This document shows positions 44,692 to 57,100 of a DNA stretch of 64,000 nucleotides, one piece after another. Below the pieces are notes generated by a model that had not been told where the DNA came from, made no database searches, and saw only the letters and a list, made by a program, of their open reading frames with translations. The position numbers and the translations under genes are program-made. Source of the stretch: Cymbomonas tetramitiformis (taxonomy: Eukaryota; Chlorophyta; Pyramimonadophyceae; Pyramimonadales; Pyramimonadaceae); NCBI GenBank assembly GCA_001247695.2, contig LGRX02027028.1, positions 28,952-92,951 of the forward strand. Direction: 5' to 3'. Position 1 is the stretch's first letter, and every line of letters starts with the position of its first letter.

Positions 44692-46788
44692 ATGAGAGCG
44701 CCACTTGTGTGTTGGTGTCTTCTGGTAGTAATTATGGAGACAAACAACATTATGGACAGCGAAAGTGAGCCCTCACTCCAGAGACCTCCAGAGCCAGCGC
44801 AAACAGCAGTTCACAAAATCTCGGACACATTCAACCACGCAAAGCAGATCGAGGGAGCAATCCAGAGAAGGATCGAGGATTGGTCAAACGCTTTAGGAAA
44901 GGATACATTCCACAATCTCATCTTCAAACATTTCAAAGAGAAAGTCGTCCAGTTTCACGGAACATAATACGACCTCGGGATTTTCTATGGGAACATCAAA
45001 ACAATCAGCGGTGTCGTTGGATACATTTCCTACGTGGTCAAATACCTAACTAAACTCTGCATCATCGTAGGCGAAGGCACTGGAGAGACAGTCTCAATTA
45101 ACGAACCGTTGATCAAATCCAGAGTCGAAAAGCTTTCCACACAGTTCAAAGCAGCAATACTCCCAGAACACGTTGTCGGCACAATCGACCGCCTTCTCAC
45201 ACTCAACCTGTACTTTCCAATCTTAGAAGCCACACAGCGAGAAATTTCAGTTTTGGAAGCAGCAGCAAAAAGCGCAAACAGCAACCCAGTCCCTTCAGCG
45301 CAAACAGCGAGTGCAGCCTTTCCACTTCTCGCCTCCCCATCAGTTGGTATGTTGGATCTGCGAGACGACGCGTAAGAAGAGTGGGAAGAAACAGAAAACA
45401 GAGGTGAGTGTAAAATTGTACTTCTCCTTAAGCCACTGCTTGTGAACTGTAGTGCATTAGGAAATAGCACTCCTCTGTGCATCTGCTTTAAGTCAGAAGA
45501 TAGGGGTAACTGCGGTGTTCCATACATTGCGCGCACACCAGATAGGACGAACACATTGCACGTGCCAAAGCATTCACACCGTATTCCTAAAAGCATACAT
45601 CTTTCAGAAACAAAGGGCTTTCCTATGTCAATTTCACCTGCTAACGGTGAGCACTCGCGCAAGCACTGTTATTTTTCCACAGATGAATACGGAAACGCAA
45701 ACCTCACGGGCATCTTTCAGAGTTCTCTTGTCGAACACGAAGAGTCAGGAGACTTTGACCCGACGGCAATTTTGCGCGCCCAAAACTACACCGCAGAACT
45801 CGGAAATCGAACTGACATAGTCGAAGGGCACGAAGGTGACCTGTCAAACGAAGATTTCATCCAGACCTTAAAGCTCACACGTATGGAAGTGTCCGACCGC
45901 AAGAAGTTTTCCGACAGGGAGATTAGCGAGGCCACGAGACAGATCACCCAGATGCTTGAGCGCCTTTCACTTGACATCTCTCATCTCAGTGTGAAAGGCT
46001 TAGATAGGGTGGACGAAAGTGGTGCAGACAGCAAAACTCCCTTTATTCTTGTGCGGGTTAAATCAGAGAGTGAAGGTAAAGCTATTTTGGAGAAAGCTAT
46101 TTTTGTCATCGACGACCGCCGCTTTCTTGCATCGCCCAAGTCAAACAGACTTGTTAGGTTCAACCTGCTTTTTGTCGCGGCAGCTGCAAATCTTCAAGTC
46201 ACCACAGAAAGAATAGTTCATCAGTTTCTGACCGGCACTGTTTTCTCTGAATTTGTCTCGAGAATCGTCTAAACTCAAACCTATAGTGAGACCACAAAGA
46301 GTGGCACGAGATGCATCCGAAGGTTCTATGCCATTCTTCGTTCGCCGCTTGGACCCGCACCAGAACCCAACGTGCTAGATGGCACCAACCCAGAACATCA
46401 GGTTTGCTACTTCCAACACAATATGCTCTGGATCCTTTGGGAATTCTCTACATCACACCGTGCAGTGCGTGGGAGTGCAACAGGTGTACGGAATCCACTC
46501 AGTAAAAAATACGGTCACTTATCCAGAATATGCCCTGAAGTTCAATCCAAAGGAAAGGGTAAAGGAAAAGGGAAGCGAAAGGGAAGATCCCCCACCGCAG
46601 GTGTCAAAGGCCTGGGATCACGCGGTGCAGGTTCCGCGCGGTGGGAGCAGAATCGTGCTCGGGCAGAAAAAAGAAAATCCGAGCCGGCATCCCAAAGCCC
46701 AGCCCACAAACAATCTTCTGGTGCCGAAAGAAAAGAGGAAATTGCCACCGCGGCGAGACTTGGTGGTTCTAACATTTCTGGCAGATAT
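44692..46788 (+). pseudogene. ORF1/gag-like gene with zinc knuckle; three in-frame TAA codons and one intron
   Basis: One reading frame runs through the region, apart from TAA at 44965, 45373 and 46270 and an intron-like stretch 45402-45681 (GTGAGT ... TTTTTCCACAG). The N-terminal part is helical (KQIEGAIQRRIEDW). The middle part after the intron has RRM-like length but no clear motif. The end has YGHLSRICP followed by a Lys/Gly/Arg run, the second half of a CCHC knuckle whose CNRC half is one frame away at about 46474-46485. This layout suits the RNA-binding ORF1 or gag of a retroelement. Each TAA could be a mutated CAA. Confidence 0.5.
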
Positions 46789-47459
46789 TGACGTGTCTTT
46801 GAAAGTGCTTACTGCAAGACAACGGGAATATCCCGTGACACAATCCCTGACACAGCCCACTACTGTCTGCTGATCTTACCGATTGAGATCCCTTTTTCTT
46901 TAGCTACTTACAAATAGCTTTCTGGCTGCACGACCAATAGCTTGCAAGAGCTTTCTAGAGATAACCAACTACATCCAGCTGGTAGGGTATGATTAATAAC
47001 CCCTGGTTTCTTCTCTTCTCATACAGATACTTGGTAAGCATTCAAACTGTTTTTTAGCTTGCCTTGGTACTGTTTTTTCACCTTTAGCATCCTTCACTCA
47101 AAGCTTTGCCATACTGAATTGCTTGCCTTCATTTCACGGTACAAATTGTCAAAGCCTCCCACCACCACTCACTCATAAAACAGTTTCGGAAACCCATAAA
47201 AGCATAACTGTTACACAAAGTAATCCCACTTGCGTTTGCTATGTTAAAACTCTCCTTCCGACCGCAAACAATTTCACCCGTGACACCCAGATTGTTAAAT
47301 CCACACACGGTACAAAAACTACAGTAGTGTAATAAGTCAGCCATATGATAGAATATATTTCACTGTGTCACCAGTAAACACCGCAAACACACAGCATACC
47401 CACAATACAGCCACGGATAAATCAACATACAACTCAGTTGGTCCCACTTTCTACCTTAA
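46789..47459. other. No supported gene
   Basis: AT-rich spacer within the presumed retroelement. Short open frames only. Confidence 0.35.
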
Positions 47460-48250
47460 CCGATACGGCAATGCAAGCACCAGAAATAGTTATGATAAAG
47501 TCTGTGTAATTTACCCGATGCGGTCTGTTAACTTAACACAATATTTTTATCAAATATTAATGCTGCAACTGTATAACTTAACACGGCTATCAGATAACTT
47601 AACTCAAACCACACAAAACCATATGCGGATAACATAACACAAGTCACAAATACCCTAACACGGTACACAGATAACCTACAACATGTGGGATATATAGTAC
47701 CGACTATTGATAAAAACTTGAAGCGGTCTTCGGATAAACAAACTCTGAGTTCAATAAACTCGATGCGGCATACGGTTAACCTAAAGCGGTGCCCTGATAA
47801 CTTTGATAAGTCAACAAATAACCTAATGCGGACTGTCTCAGACCTCAAGCGGTCTACGACAGGGTTACCACGTCCCGCAGATAACTTGAAACGGAATACA
47901 GATAAACCAATAGGGGCAACCAATAACTTTAAGCGGTCTACGGATAAACAACCACGGGGCTCGGGCAACCCGAAGCGGCACACGGCCAACTTAACACGGC
48001 GGTTAGATAACTTAAATAAGCTCATAGACAACCTGATGCGGTCTGCTTTTAAATTTAAGCGGTTCCCGGATAACTTGTCTAGGCTTACTAATAACTTAAT
48101 ACGGAATGCGGTCAAGCAGCCCACGGATAAACCAACATGGAGCTCGGAAAATTTAAAGCGGTGTACCGCAAATTTAACGCGGTGGTCAGATAATTTAAAA
48201 AGCCTACTTTTAAGCCGATACAGCCTGCTTTCAACTTTAGGCGGTCCTCA
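47460..48250 (+). repeat. Degenerate minisatellite of ~30-33-bp units with GCGGT...GATAAC words
   Basis: Words such as AAGCGGTCTACGGATAAC recur about every 30-33 bases, so both strands carry long frames with a 10-11-residue period (for example NLKRSTDN on the plus strand). The periodic proteins may be artefacts, as the period is close to a multiple of three. Confidence 0.8.
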
Positions 48251-48594
48251 GTAAGCTCTCCACGACTTTTAGTTACCCCGTACGGGAGTACGGTCAAACT
48301 GACATGGACTGCAAATAATTTTATGCGGTCAGTCGGGGAAATGGCACGACACCCTGAGAACTTAAGACTGTACATAGAAAACACAGCATGGGCCGCATTA
48401 GATGTTAAATGGAAAATATAATAATTGATAAAGACAGAAGCGGCAGCATAATTATGACATATTACATAATGCGGCATGTTTTGAGATGTGAGAAAAATTA
48501 TATCAAAACACGAGCGGAACTGCAAGCAACTATGGGGATTACTTATGGGCCCTTTATTATGCTTTTCCACCTAATGACGGGACTGAGCAAAATC

Positions 48595-50142
48595 GCAGCT
48601 AAACCCTATACAATATTTCCCGGGACCTAGAGTCATCATAAACCTAGCCCACAAAAGACCAAAGGCCTGCAAAAGGATAAGTAAGAACGCCTTGAAGTAC
48701 ATGATCCAAAACCCCAAAATGGTATGGCTTTGGGAGAGGACTCAGACCATAAATACAAAGAAACCAAAAATGAATTCATCTTTAAGTATGATTCGACACA
48801 AAGCCCACCGCAAGAAGGCAAGCAATAACAAACAACATAATGTGTCAGAACCCGAACAGATGTTAAGCGGTGGAGCAAGCACCGAAGATAATACGGTAGA
48901 TGAAAATAAAATGGATACCGAATCAATTCACTCAGATAAGGGGTGGTGAAATGCAACCCATGCTGGTGATGCAATGAGAACTCGGGACCCGAGTACCATT
49001 GCCCCTATGGATCTCACAGACATGATGCTAAAGATGACAATGAAGGACCAAAATCTCACACAACTCGTTATCAGTAGACTCAAGAAATATGGTCACACAC
49101 AAATAGGCATGTGTGACAATATACATTGGCGTCTCTTCATGATCCGTTTATCATTATCTGGGAAAATTGAAGCTTACATAATTATATGACCCCTTAGGAG
49201 ATAAAGCGGAAAGAGAAATCATTGATATGATCGTGGTAGTACTCAGAATCTGGCTGGAAAATCGTGAAGTCACCACAGAGTATAAGGAATCTACAATTAC
49301 CATTAGCAAGGATACATTTCAAACAGATACATACAACCAGCGTGTATTGCTTATTTTTTTCTTTACGGCCCGCAATCAGCAAATCCACTGGGCCGCTTTC
49401 GGCCAATACGGCCAGTCTCCAAAATTGCCCGCCCGAAAATTTAATTTTAAGTATGGTGATATTGTAAAAATCGCACAATTTTGCATAAATTTTGGTATTT
49501 TCATATCAAACGTCACGGCCCGCATCCATATATTCCATCGGCCCGCATGCGGCCCGGAGTGGTGAACTACGGCCCCGGGCCGGCCCGCCACGGTAAGCAA
49601 TATACTCTGCATACAACTGTGGCACATGGGTAGCAAAAACTGCATTCAGATGGGCTCAATGGAATAGAGGTTTCCATCAGACCTCATTTTTTGAGTATCT
49701 AAAGTATGACCTGTGCAGCGGGGAGCATGGTGACATAACCTTGCAAAAGGAAATACACAGATACCGTTTAGAAATCAGGAAAGAAGTAGGATTGCTGGAC
49801 AAAGCCACTCACAACACACCCGAGCCCAATAACTTGAAGTCTACTGGAAATGACACTGTAAACAAAGGCCTAAATATGACCCCATCTCCCCACCATATTC
49901 TCACACGGAAAGGAGCTACATCCAAAAAGCAGATAGAAACTTTGATAGAAACTTTTAGACTGGGGTGGAAGACACACACCACCAATGGAACAATTGTTTC
50001 AGAAGCCATCGAATCACATAGGCAATATCATCACACCTCGGACACGGGAAACATCAACATACAAATTCATCTTCTTGTGACCAATGAAATATGGTCAACC
50101 GCAGTCCATATCATTCCAGAAAGAAAATATTATTTATTGTGA
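48595..50142 (+). pseudogene. Unrecognised retroelement protein, interrupted by a MITE
   Basis: The frame from 48595 to 49189 is open except for a TGA at 48947, then shifts by one near 49190 and continues (DKAEREIIDMIVVVLRIWLE) to the MITE at 49347. After removing the MITE and one TA the frame continues without a break (QRV then YSAYNCGTWVAK) to 50142. The product is Lys/Asn-rich with no motif that I know. It lies directly upstream of the endonuclease part and probably belongs to the same element. Confidence 0.45.
49347..49600. mobile_element. MITE with TA target duplication inside the coding frame
   Basis: The 254-bp insertion has ends TTGCTTA and TAAGCAA and is flanked by TA (49345-49346 and 49601-49602). 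Its interior is rich in GGCCCGC. Deleting it with one TA restores the surrounding reading frame exactly, which independently fixes its borders. A TA duplication suggests a Tc1/mariner-like mobiliser. Confidence 0.8.
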
Positions 50143-52290
50143 TTTTGATATCTCAACCAATAAACACCAGAAAGACATGTTTACACCTCTTCCTCAAGAC
50201 ATAACTGTGCACCGCATAATAAACCTGAAACTGGGAGTACGTCAAGGTTGGGTTTGCGCGGAGTCGGAAATTGCAAAAACTTTTCAAAATCTAGATCTCG
50301 AGATATGAGCGATTTAAGTATGTGCTTAAGTATGGTTAAGTATGGTTAAGTATGGGAGGTGACCGAGCGGTATCAGCCATAACTTTTGCATAACTTGCTC
50401 AATTCGGCTCCCGAAGTGCGCAACATGTTTAGATTGCTTTGGTCGAGCTGTTTATCGAATAAAATAATTTGAAAAGTTCTTTTTTTTTGCAATTTTCGAC
50501 TCCGCGCAAACCCAACCTTGACATCCGAATAACATGGGGGTTTTTAATTTTGCACTAGCCCACAAAGCCTCTCACATCCTGCACAGCACTAAATTCTTCT
50601 CTGCAACACAATTAAACAGAGATCTGCTACACGAACTTGAAAACCTAAATTTTATTAGAATTCTTCCACAAACGGGCAGAGAAGCTAGGATAACCAAACA
50701 CGAAAATAACAAAGCCATTTCGACTATACGACAATCACTAAGAATTCACCTCCCGAAAACTGATACACATCCAACAAGGCCAAGTCCCGAAAACCAAGAC
50801 CGAAAGACTACCGACACTGCTTATAATCGCCTTATCTCAGGTAAAGGAAAGCACTCTTGTGAACCCCCCACCTATGGATACCGCAGGAAACACTCTCATA
50901 AACAAAAGAGAATAATCCTAAAAATCAAATGCACAAACAAAATCTTTGATTGTGAGAACATCTATGACGTAGATGGCAGGTGCATACTACAAAAAGCAAA
51001 ACACAAAAGGGTCATTAAACAGTCAGAAGAAATATACCGACTTACAAAACTACAACTAGCACAACACTCGGAAAACTTGATTATAATGGGTATGAATATG
51101 AGAGGCCTCCGACACCACAAAGAAGATAAAGACAGCTTGGCTAAATTAGAAACAATCTGCAATCTGTTAATTGACAAACGGGCCAACATAATATGTATAT
51201 CAGAAACCAAGGTGAATACTGAAAACCTTGCACTAATTAAAACCCTAATGACACAAAAAGGAATTCAATTTCGCACATCTCATGTAAATGAAAGAGCTTC
51301 CATAGGCTCCATGATCCTATGGAATCCGAAAAGTTTACCACTATCCACCTTGGTCACCACAATTGATGGAGATGCCAATAGAGCAGTAATGACCAAATTT
51401 TCAGGAAAGAACGGGTTTGAACTATACATAGCCAGCGGCTATATGAACGATGCCACACTAGTAGATGAACAAGTGGAATTATATGACACACTCACTGACT
51501 GGGCAGGAAAGGCGGGAAATAATTCAAATAAGGCCTACATAGAGATAGGTGACAAAAATTGCACCATCACCCCAAATCAGCGGGTGTCAGGTGGAAATTA
51601 CATGTCATATCAAGAGCATGTTGAGATAAATAAGCATCTTTTAACTTATTTCAACAATGACAGATGTTCTCTTAAGGAATCGATAATGGACCGTAACCCG
51701 AACACAGAAATCTTCACACATGTTATATCCAAAACCTCAAAAGCAAAACTTACCCATATCATGGCCAACACAACTATGGCAGAAATGACAGTTAAATCTG
51801 GATGGACAGAGGAAAACCCTTATATCATCTCCGATCACGGGATAGTATGGGCTGAATTTAAACTCCATCAAGACAATACTAAACCTGAGATATCCTAGAT
51901 CCTAGATATCTAGATGCCAACACCTAGATTCAATGGTGCCAAGGAAATCACACATGATGAATACCCAGGGTATCCAATCAGAATGATAAACAAAAATACG
52001 GATACAAAAAAGAAAATCGACAAGAAAGAGATTGCAGGACTTCTTGAAGCAAACGGATACAGCACGAATGAACTTGTGCACATATGCATCAATAGAAACA
52101 AAGCAAGAGCCGCAATCAGCACCATCAAGGGTGACACCACTGATCTCGATCTAAGACGTGTAAATACAGACGGCAGCCCCATAACAGTGAACAAGCTCAT
52201 AGCAAAAAGTGAAGAGACAGATAACATAGAACAATGTCTATAATGGCACAACAAACCCAAAGAATGGTGGATTCACCTTAATGAGTAAAT
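50143..52290 (+). pseudogene. Non-LTR-like element protein with AP-endonuclease-type domain, decayed
   Basis: After removal of the MITE, the frame runs from about 50150 through 50534-51898 and continues in the same frame beyond TAG codons at 51896 and 51911 and TAA codons at 52241 and 52286. The C-terminal half has endonuclease/exonuclease/phosphatase-fold landmarks: MNMRGL, CISETKVN, EIGDKN (usually GDFN) and ISDHGIVWAEF near residue 440. Such a domain nicks target DNA for non-LTR retrotransposons. No reverse transcriptase follows before the CACTA-flanking minisatellite, so the 3' half is missing. Confidence 0.6.
50241..50522. mobile_element. MITE with ~38-bp inverted ends inside the coding frame
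   Basis: Ends read GTCAAGGTTGGGTTTGCGCG and its reverse complement, and the match continues through the GGAGTCG and AAATTGCAAAAA parts. Removing 282 bp joins the flanking frame in phase (LKLGV to PNNMGVF). The duplication is AC or absent, so the superfamily is uncertain. Confidence 0.8.
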
Positions 52291-52439
52291 CCGGCAGATG
52301 GGGGGCTACTTACGATTGCCCCCTGATTTTTTTTTTGTGCCCCCTGAAAAATTGCCCCCTGAAAATGGTTTTCAGGGCCTGGAAAATGGTTTTCAGGGCC
52401 TGAAAATGGCTTTCAGGGCCTGAAAATGGTTTTCACACT
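52291..52439. other. Short tandem GAAAATGGTTTTCAGGGCCT words
   Basis: Three to four copies of CCTGAAAATGGTTTTCAGGG lie between the retroelement remnant and the 34-bp minisatellite. Each unit contains the palindrome TGAAAA/TTTTCA. Confidence 0.7.
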
Positions 52440-52703
52440 TCACCAAGGCGAGCCACCCTGCGCACAACACCCCTCACCAAGGCGCGCCACCCTGCGCACA
52501 ACACCCTCACCAAGTGCCACCCGCGCACAACACCCCTCACCAAGGCGCGCCACCGCTCACCACACCCTCACCAAGGCGCGCCACCCCGCTCAACACACCC
52601 TCACCAAGGCGCGCCACCCCTGCTCACCACACCTTCACCAAGGCGCGCCACCCCGCGCACAACACCCCTCACCAAGGCGCGCCACCCCGCGCACAACACC
52701 CCT
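52440..52703 (+). repeat. 34-bp minisatellite, left of the CACTA element
   Basis: Units of CCTCACCAAGGCGCGCCACC plus CCGCGCACAACACC, with some shortened copies. The array is cut by the CACTA insertion after CCT at 52703 and resumes in register at 63786. Confidence 0.95.
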
Positions 52704-52734
52704 CCCTACAAATTATTGGCCTTTTTACACGCGT

Positions 52735-54180
52735 GGAAAACCGTCCGTCCGACGCGTGGACAGCGTACGGACACCCTGTGGACGCTTTTTTTGCTAAATC
52801 CACACGTGTGAAATTGTCTAATTTGTAAAAGTGATGTTCATACGGTGTCCATACGATAAATCCACACGTCGTCCGTACGTGCGCATCCGTGTGGACGACG
52901 TATGCTAGTTTACCTGATTTTATTACGCGTGTGGACGCTCCGACCGTATGGACAGGTGCCGTCCATACGCATGAACCACTGGAAAATGTTGTCCACACGT
53001 GCGGACTGCGAGAAATGCCGCTTCTACCCCTCCTCGGCCATATGGACACCATGGGGACGTGTCCCTGGACCGTACCCACGCGTACGGACGACGTGTGGAC
53101 GGGCGTATGGACAGTGTGAGGCCCGTGCGTGCCGTGCCACTCTTTTGCGCTTGTCCGCACGTGTGGACAGCCATTGCACCCGGGCCTGGGTGTACCCGAG
53201 CACTGCTTGCCCCCTCCTCAGCCATGTGGACACCATGTGGACGTGTCCCTGGACGTACTGATGCGTACGGACGACGTGTGGACGGGCGTATGGACAGTGT
53301 GAGGCCCGTGCCGTGCCACTCGTTTGCGCTTGTCCGCACGTGTGGACACCCATTGCACCCAGGCCTGGGTGTACCCGAGCATTTCCTTCCCCTTCATCAG
53401 CCACATGGACACCATGGGGACGTGTCCCTGGACCGTACCCACGCGTACGGACGACGTGTGGACGGGCGTATGGACAGTGTGAGGCCCGTGCCGTGCCACT
53501 CGTTTGCGCTTGTCCGCACGTGTGGACAGCCATTGCACCCGGGCCTGGGTGTACCCAAGCATTTCCTTCCCCTTCATCAGCCACATGGACACCATGGGGG
53601 CGTGTCCCTGGGTCGTACCGACGCGTACGGACGACGTGTGGACGGGCGTATGGACAGTGTGAGGCCCGTGCCGTGCCACTCGTTTGCGCGTGTCCGCACG
53701 TGTGGACAGCCATTGCACCCAGGCCTGGGTGTACCCGAGCATTTCCTTCCCCTTCATCAGCCACATGGACACCATGGGGGCGTGTCCCTGGGTCGTACCG
53801 CCGCGTACGAACGACGTGTGGACGGGCGTATGGACAGTGTGAGGCCCGTGCCGTGCCACTCGTTTGCGCTTGTCCGCACGTGTGGACAGCCATTGCACCC
53901 GGGCCTGGGTGTGCCCGAGCGTTGCTTGCCCCTTCATCAGCCATATATGGGCACCGCGGGGGCGTGTCAACGAACGAACTCATGCGTACGGACGACGTGT
54001 GGACAGACGTATGGACGATCGGAATTCGCCAATCCATACGTATGGACGTCAAAATTGAAGTTTGTTGAAACACGCGTGTGGACACATACATCCGCGCGTG
54101 TGGATAAGGGTTTACCCGTATGGATTAGCGGAATCATGCGTGTGAATACAGGTGTCCGCGCACATACGGTTTATTTACAT
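52735..54180. repeat. Left subterminal motif array with 180-bp tandem units
   Basis: Copies of GTCCRYACG, GTGGAC and their complements occur every 10-25 bases. From 53030 to 53950 they are organised in five or more units with an exact 180-bp period (GTGAGGCCC at 53298, 53478, 53658 and 53838). Long open frames on both strands here are consequences of a period divisible by three. Such arrays are where CACTA elements bind their transposition proteins. Confidence 0.93.
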
Positions 54181-54197
54181 ATATAATACATCGTGTA

Positions 54198-57100
54198 TCA
54201 TCCGCAATCATCTGAATCAGATGAACTACTACGGTCATCCTCGCTACTACTGTTATCATCGATTTCACGGAAGAAATCCGCCTTGCGATCCAACACAACT
54301 TGCAAGCAATCAGTTCGTCGTCGAATGGCCAAAGGGACAACATTTCCTTTGTACCGGGCAAGCCAAGCCGGTATGAAAGGAACATCCTGAATTACCACTT
54401 GATTCTCAATGCCGTTTGCGCGAACGAATGGCTGAGACACGTCCCATGGCATGTCTTTGCGCAGGTAAATGTTCTTGCTGATATCGTCCGCAAGCGCAGC
54501 CGCCTTTGGGTACCAACGGGCCTTCAACAAAAAGATCTCGTGACCGGGAAGATCAAGCTTGACGATCTTCATGATTTCCCCATACCTATCTTCAACGTCA
54601 TCGTCCGGTATCTCGCCTGTAAGAAGTTGAGCTGGAGTTGGCACTCCCGGACTTCGAAAGATGCTCTTGAAATACCGTTGACAACTCTTCAAACCAATGT
54701 CGCTGTCGTGCACTCGAAAATCTTCACGCCCAATCTTGATGCTAGGATACTCCGTCCACGGGGCGATCCCGGCCAAGGCGAAGGTCTGCTCCTCCTCGGT
54801 GAAAGGCTGAATCTGCAAAGTTCTTGGGCACCTTCTCCACGTGTCTGGTTGTAGAAACACCGGAACCACGTCATTCGTCATCGGCCTTCGACGACCCGCC
54901 CGTCGGTTGCGACGATTCCGTTGTCCAACGTTCCTGCATTCGCAAGCACACACGGGTGGACTCAATGTTCCGTACGTTGTCATACGGTGGCCGTACGCCG
55001 TCCGTACGCCGTCCACGTGGCGTTCGCACAATTTACAGACATGCACATAAGTTGGTACCTGTTGAATGAGTCGAGTGTGTCGTCGAACTTTTTGCACAGA
55101 GTGTCGTACTCGGGGAACTCGGTACGAAGGTAGACTTGAATCTTTTCTCTGTCATCTGTTGCGATTGACGCCGCGCAAGCGAATTAGTTGTCTCATAAGA
55201 AGACTGAAGAGAAAAAAAAAACGGACAATAGTGAAAACCCATCCGTACGTACGGACAGGTGTTCCACACATGTGGACGACGTCGTCCGCACGGTGGGCTC
55301 TTCGTCCACGCGCTTGGACAGGTGGTATTGACCAAACGGACAATAGTAAAGTACCGTCCGTGCGTATGAATCGCTGGCCACACGTGTGAACGGCTTCGTG
55401 CACACGTACTTAAAAAGCATCCACACGCATGGAAAGACTAACATGCATGGCACACATGATACTTAGGGATGTGCTCACCAGCAGTTGGCCGCACAGTGCT
55501 TGATTTCGTTGTAAAGATGTTCTGCTTTGCAGGAGGTCGATACTGGGGAGCTCGACCACTTCGATGCATTCGCTTGATGCCAGCAACCATGGAAACCGTT
55601 CGCCGCAACTCCAGTCCTTTCATCATGCTGGCGACGGGTTGTGAGCGGGTCTTGATGGACAGCTTCAACAACCCGAAATAGTCTTCGAAGACATACATCC
55701 AGATTTCCCGTGCAGGGCCGTTGTCCTTCAGCTGGTCGACAATGTGCACGAGAAGATGCGACATAATCACCAACGCCTCAGGGGAGTTGTTCCGCTCCAT
55801 CTCATCTCTCAACTGCATGACTCGGCTCTGCAGCTTGTTCATTTCCTGAAAGGCAAAATAATGAGAGGCAACCTTAATCTCGAACCGGGACATGCCAGGT
55901 GTGAATGGTGGAGGAACAACCGGATGGACAACGGCTTCATACGCCGTCCGTGCGGCGTCCGTACGGTGTCCGAGAACATCCACACGGAAGCACACGGGTT
56001 GATTAGGCTTAACGTACCTCTGGATGAATTGAGGGGGCGGTTAATTCTCGAACCACCACCGAAAATTCACCAACGAACCTCGCGTATTGTGGTCGGAGAA
56101 CTTGCCCGACAGCATTTTGCCAGGATGCAATAACGCCCAGTATCCCAGAAGTGAGGGATACCACCAGCTCCGCGGCCTTCATCTTCCGCACCTTTTTCGG
56201 GTTCTTGTACTTTTCCTGCAGAAGTTTCTTAGCTAGAGGTCCCATATTTGTCGCGAGCTTCAGACCTCGTACCCACTTGATTGCACCGGTCTTTGCGATC
56301 GGTGACAGTCCCCACGGTGATGGTTTGTCTGCAAAGACTTTACATTGTTAGGCATACAGTGGATGGTCCATACGTCGTCCGTACGGTTACATGCGCCGTC
56401 CGTCCGGCGGCAACACGGTGTTCACCCGTGTGGAACAGCAGAAACTCGCAAACGACCTACAAGCTTACCTGCCAGTCGCTTCGCAGCAGATCTTCGATCG
56501 TTTACATTTCTGGGTGGGGGTGCGATAACCCACGATCGATGGACCTTCATCTTCCGCGCATAGTTGCGTGTGTTCGGTCCCCAACCATCACCAAAAATCA
56601 CGCAGTGGACGCCGTGAATCAGGTTGTACAAGATGTGCATCAGGTCGAGAAGGTAGTCCCGTACAACGTCAAAATCAGGAATGATTGACATCGGGCATGG
56701 TTCCTTAACCCCGCTCTGCTTCATGAATTCCTCGACGATTTGTTTAGGCACTCGTCCCTCTCTGATCATCTTGGCGTGGAGCTGTTGGGTTTCACGGACT
56801 TCGCTGTTGGTGCGAAAAGGGATTGGTTCACCTGCTCAATGACGGCGAAAATCAACACGACACGCTTAGACGGTGAATCACGCGTACGGAACACATCGGA
56901 CTCCAGGCGTCCACGCGTGCGGACGCCGGTATCCACAAGCCCGGACAGGGTGTTCTTTAACACATAATTTAAGCTAAAATCCACGAGCTGTCCGTGGGGT
57001 GTCCACACGGTGGGCACACATACTCCGTACGTACGGCCGAAGAAGGAAAGGGGACAAGCGACGGGGTCATGCGTTTACCTGGTTGCAGTCCTTGGTGTAG

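Noticed and set aside
52440..52703. Regular 34-bp repeats resembling a CRISPR array
   Set aside because: Units follow each other without spacers and the setting is eukaryotic. It is a minisatellite, as are the 40-bp repeats at 28681.
52999..54186. Open frames of up to 395 codons on both strands
   Set aside because: The 180-bp unit is divisible by three, so a single stop-free unit keeps the frame open in every copy; no protein domain is seen.
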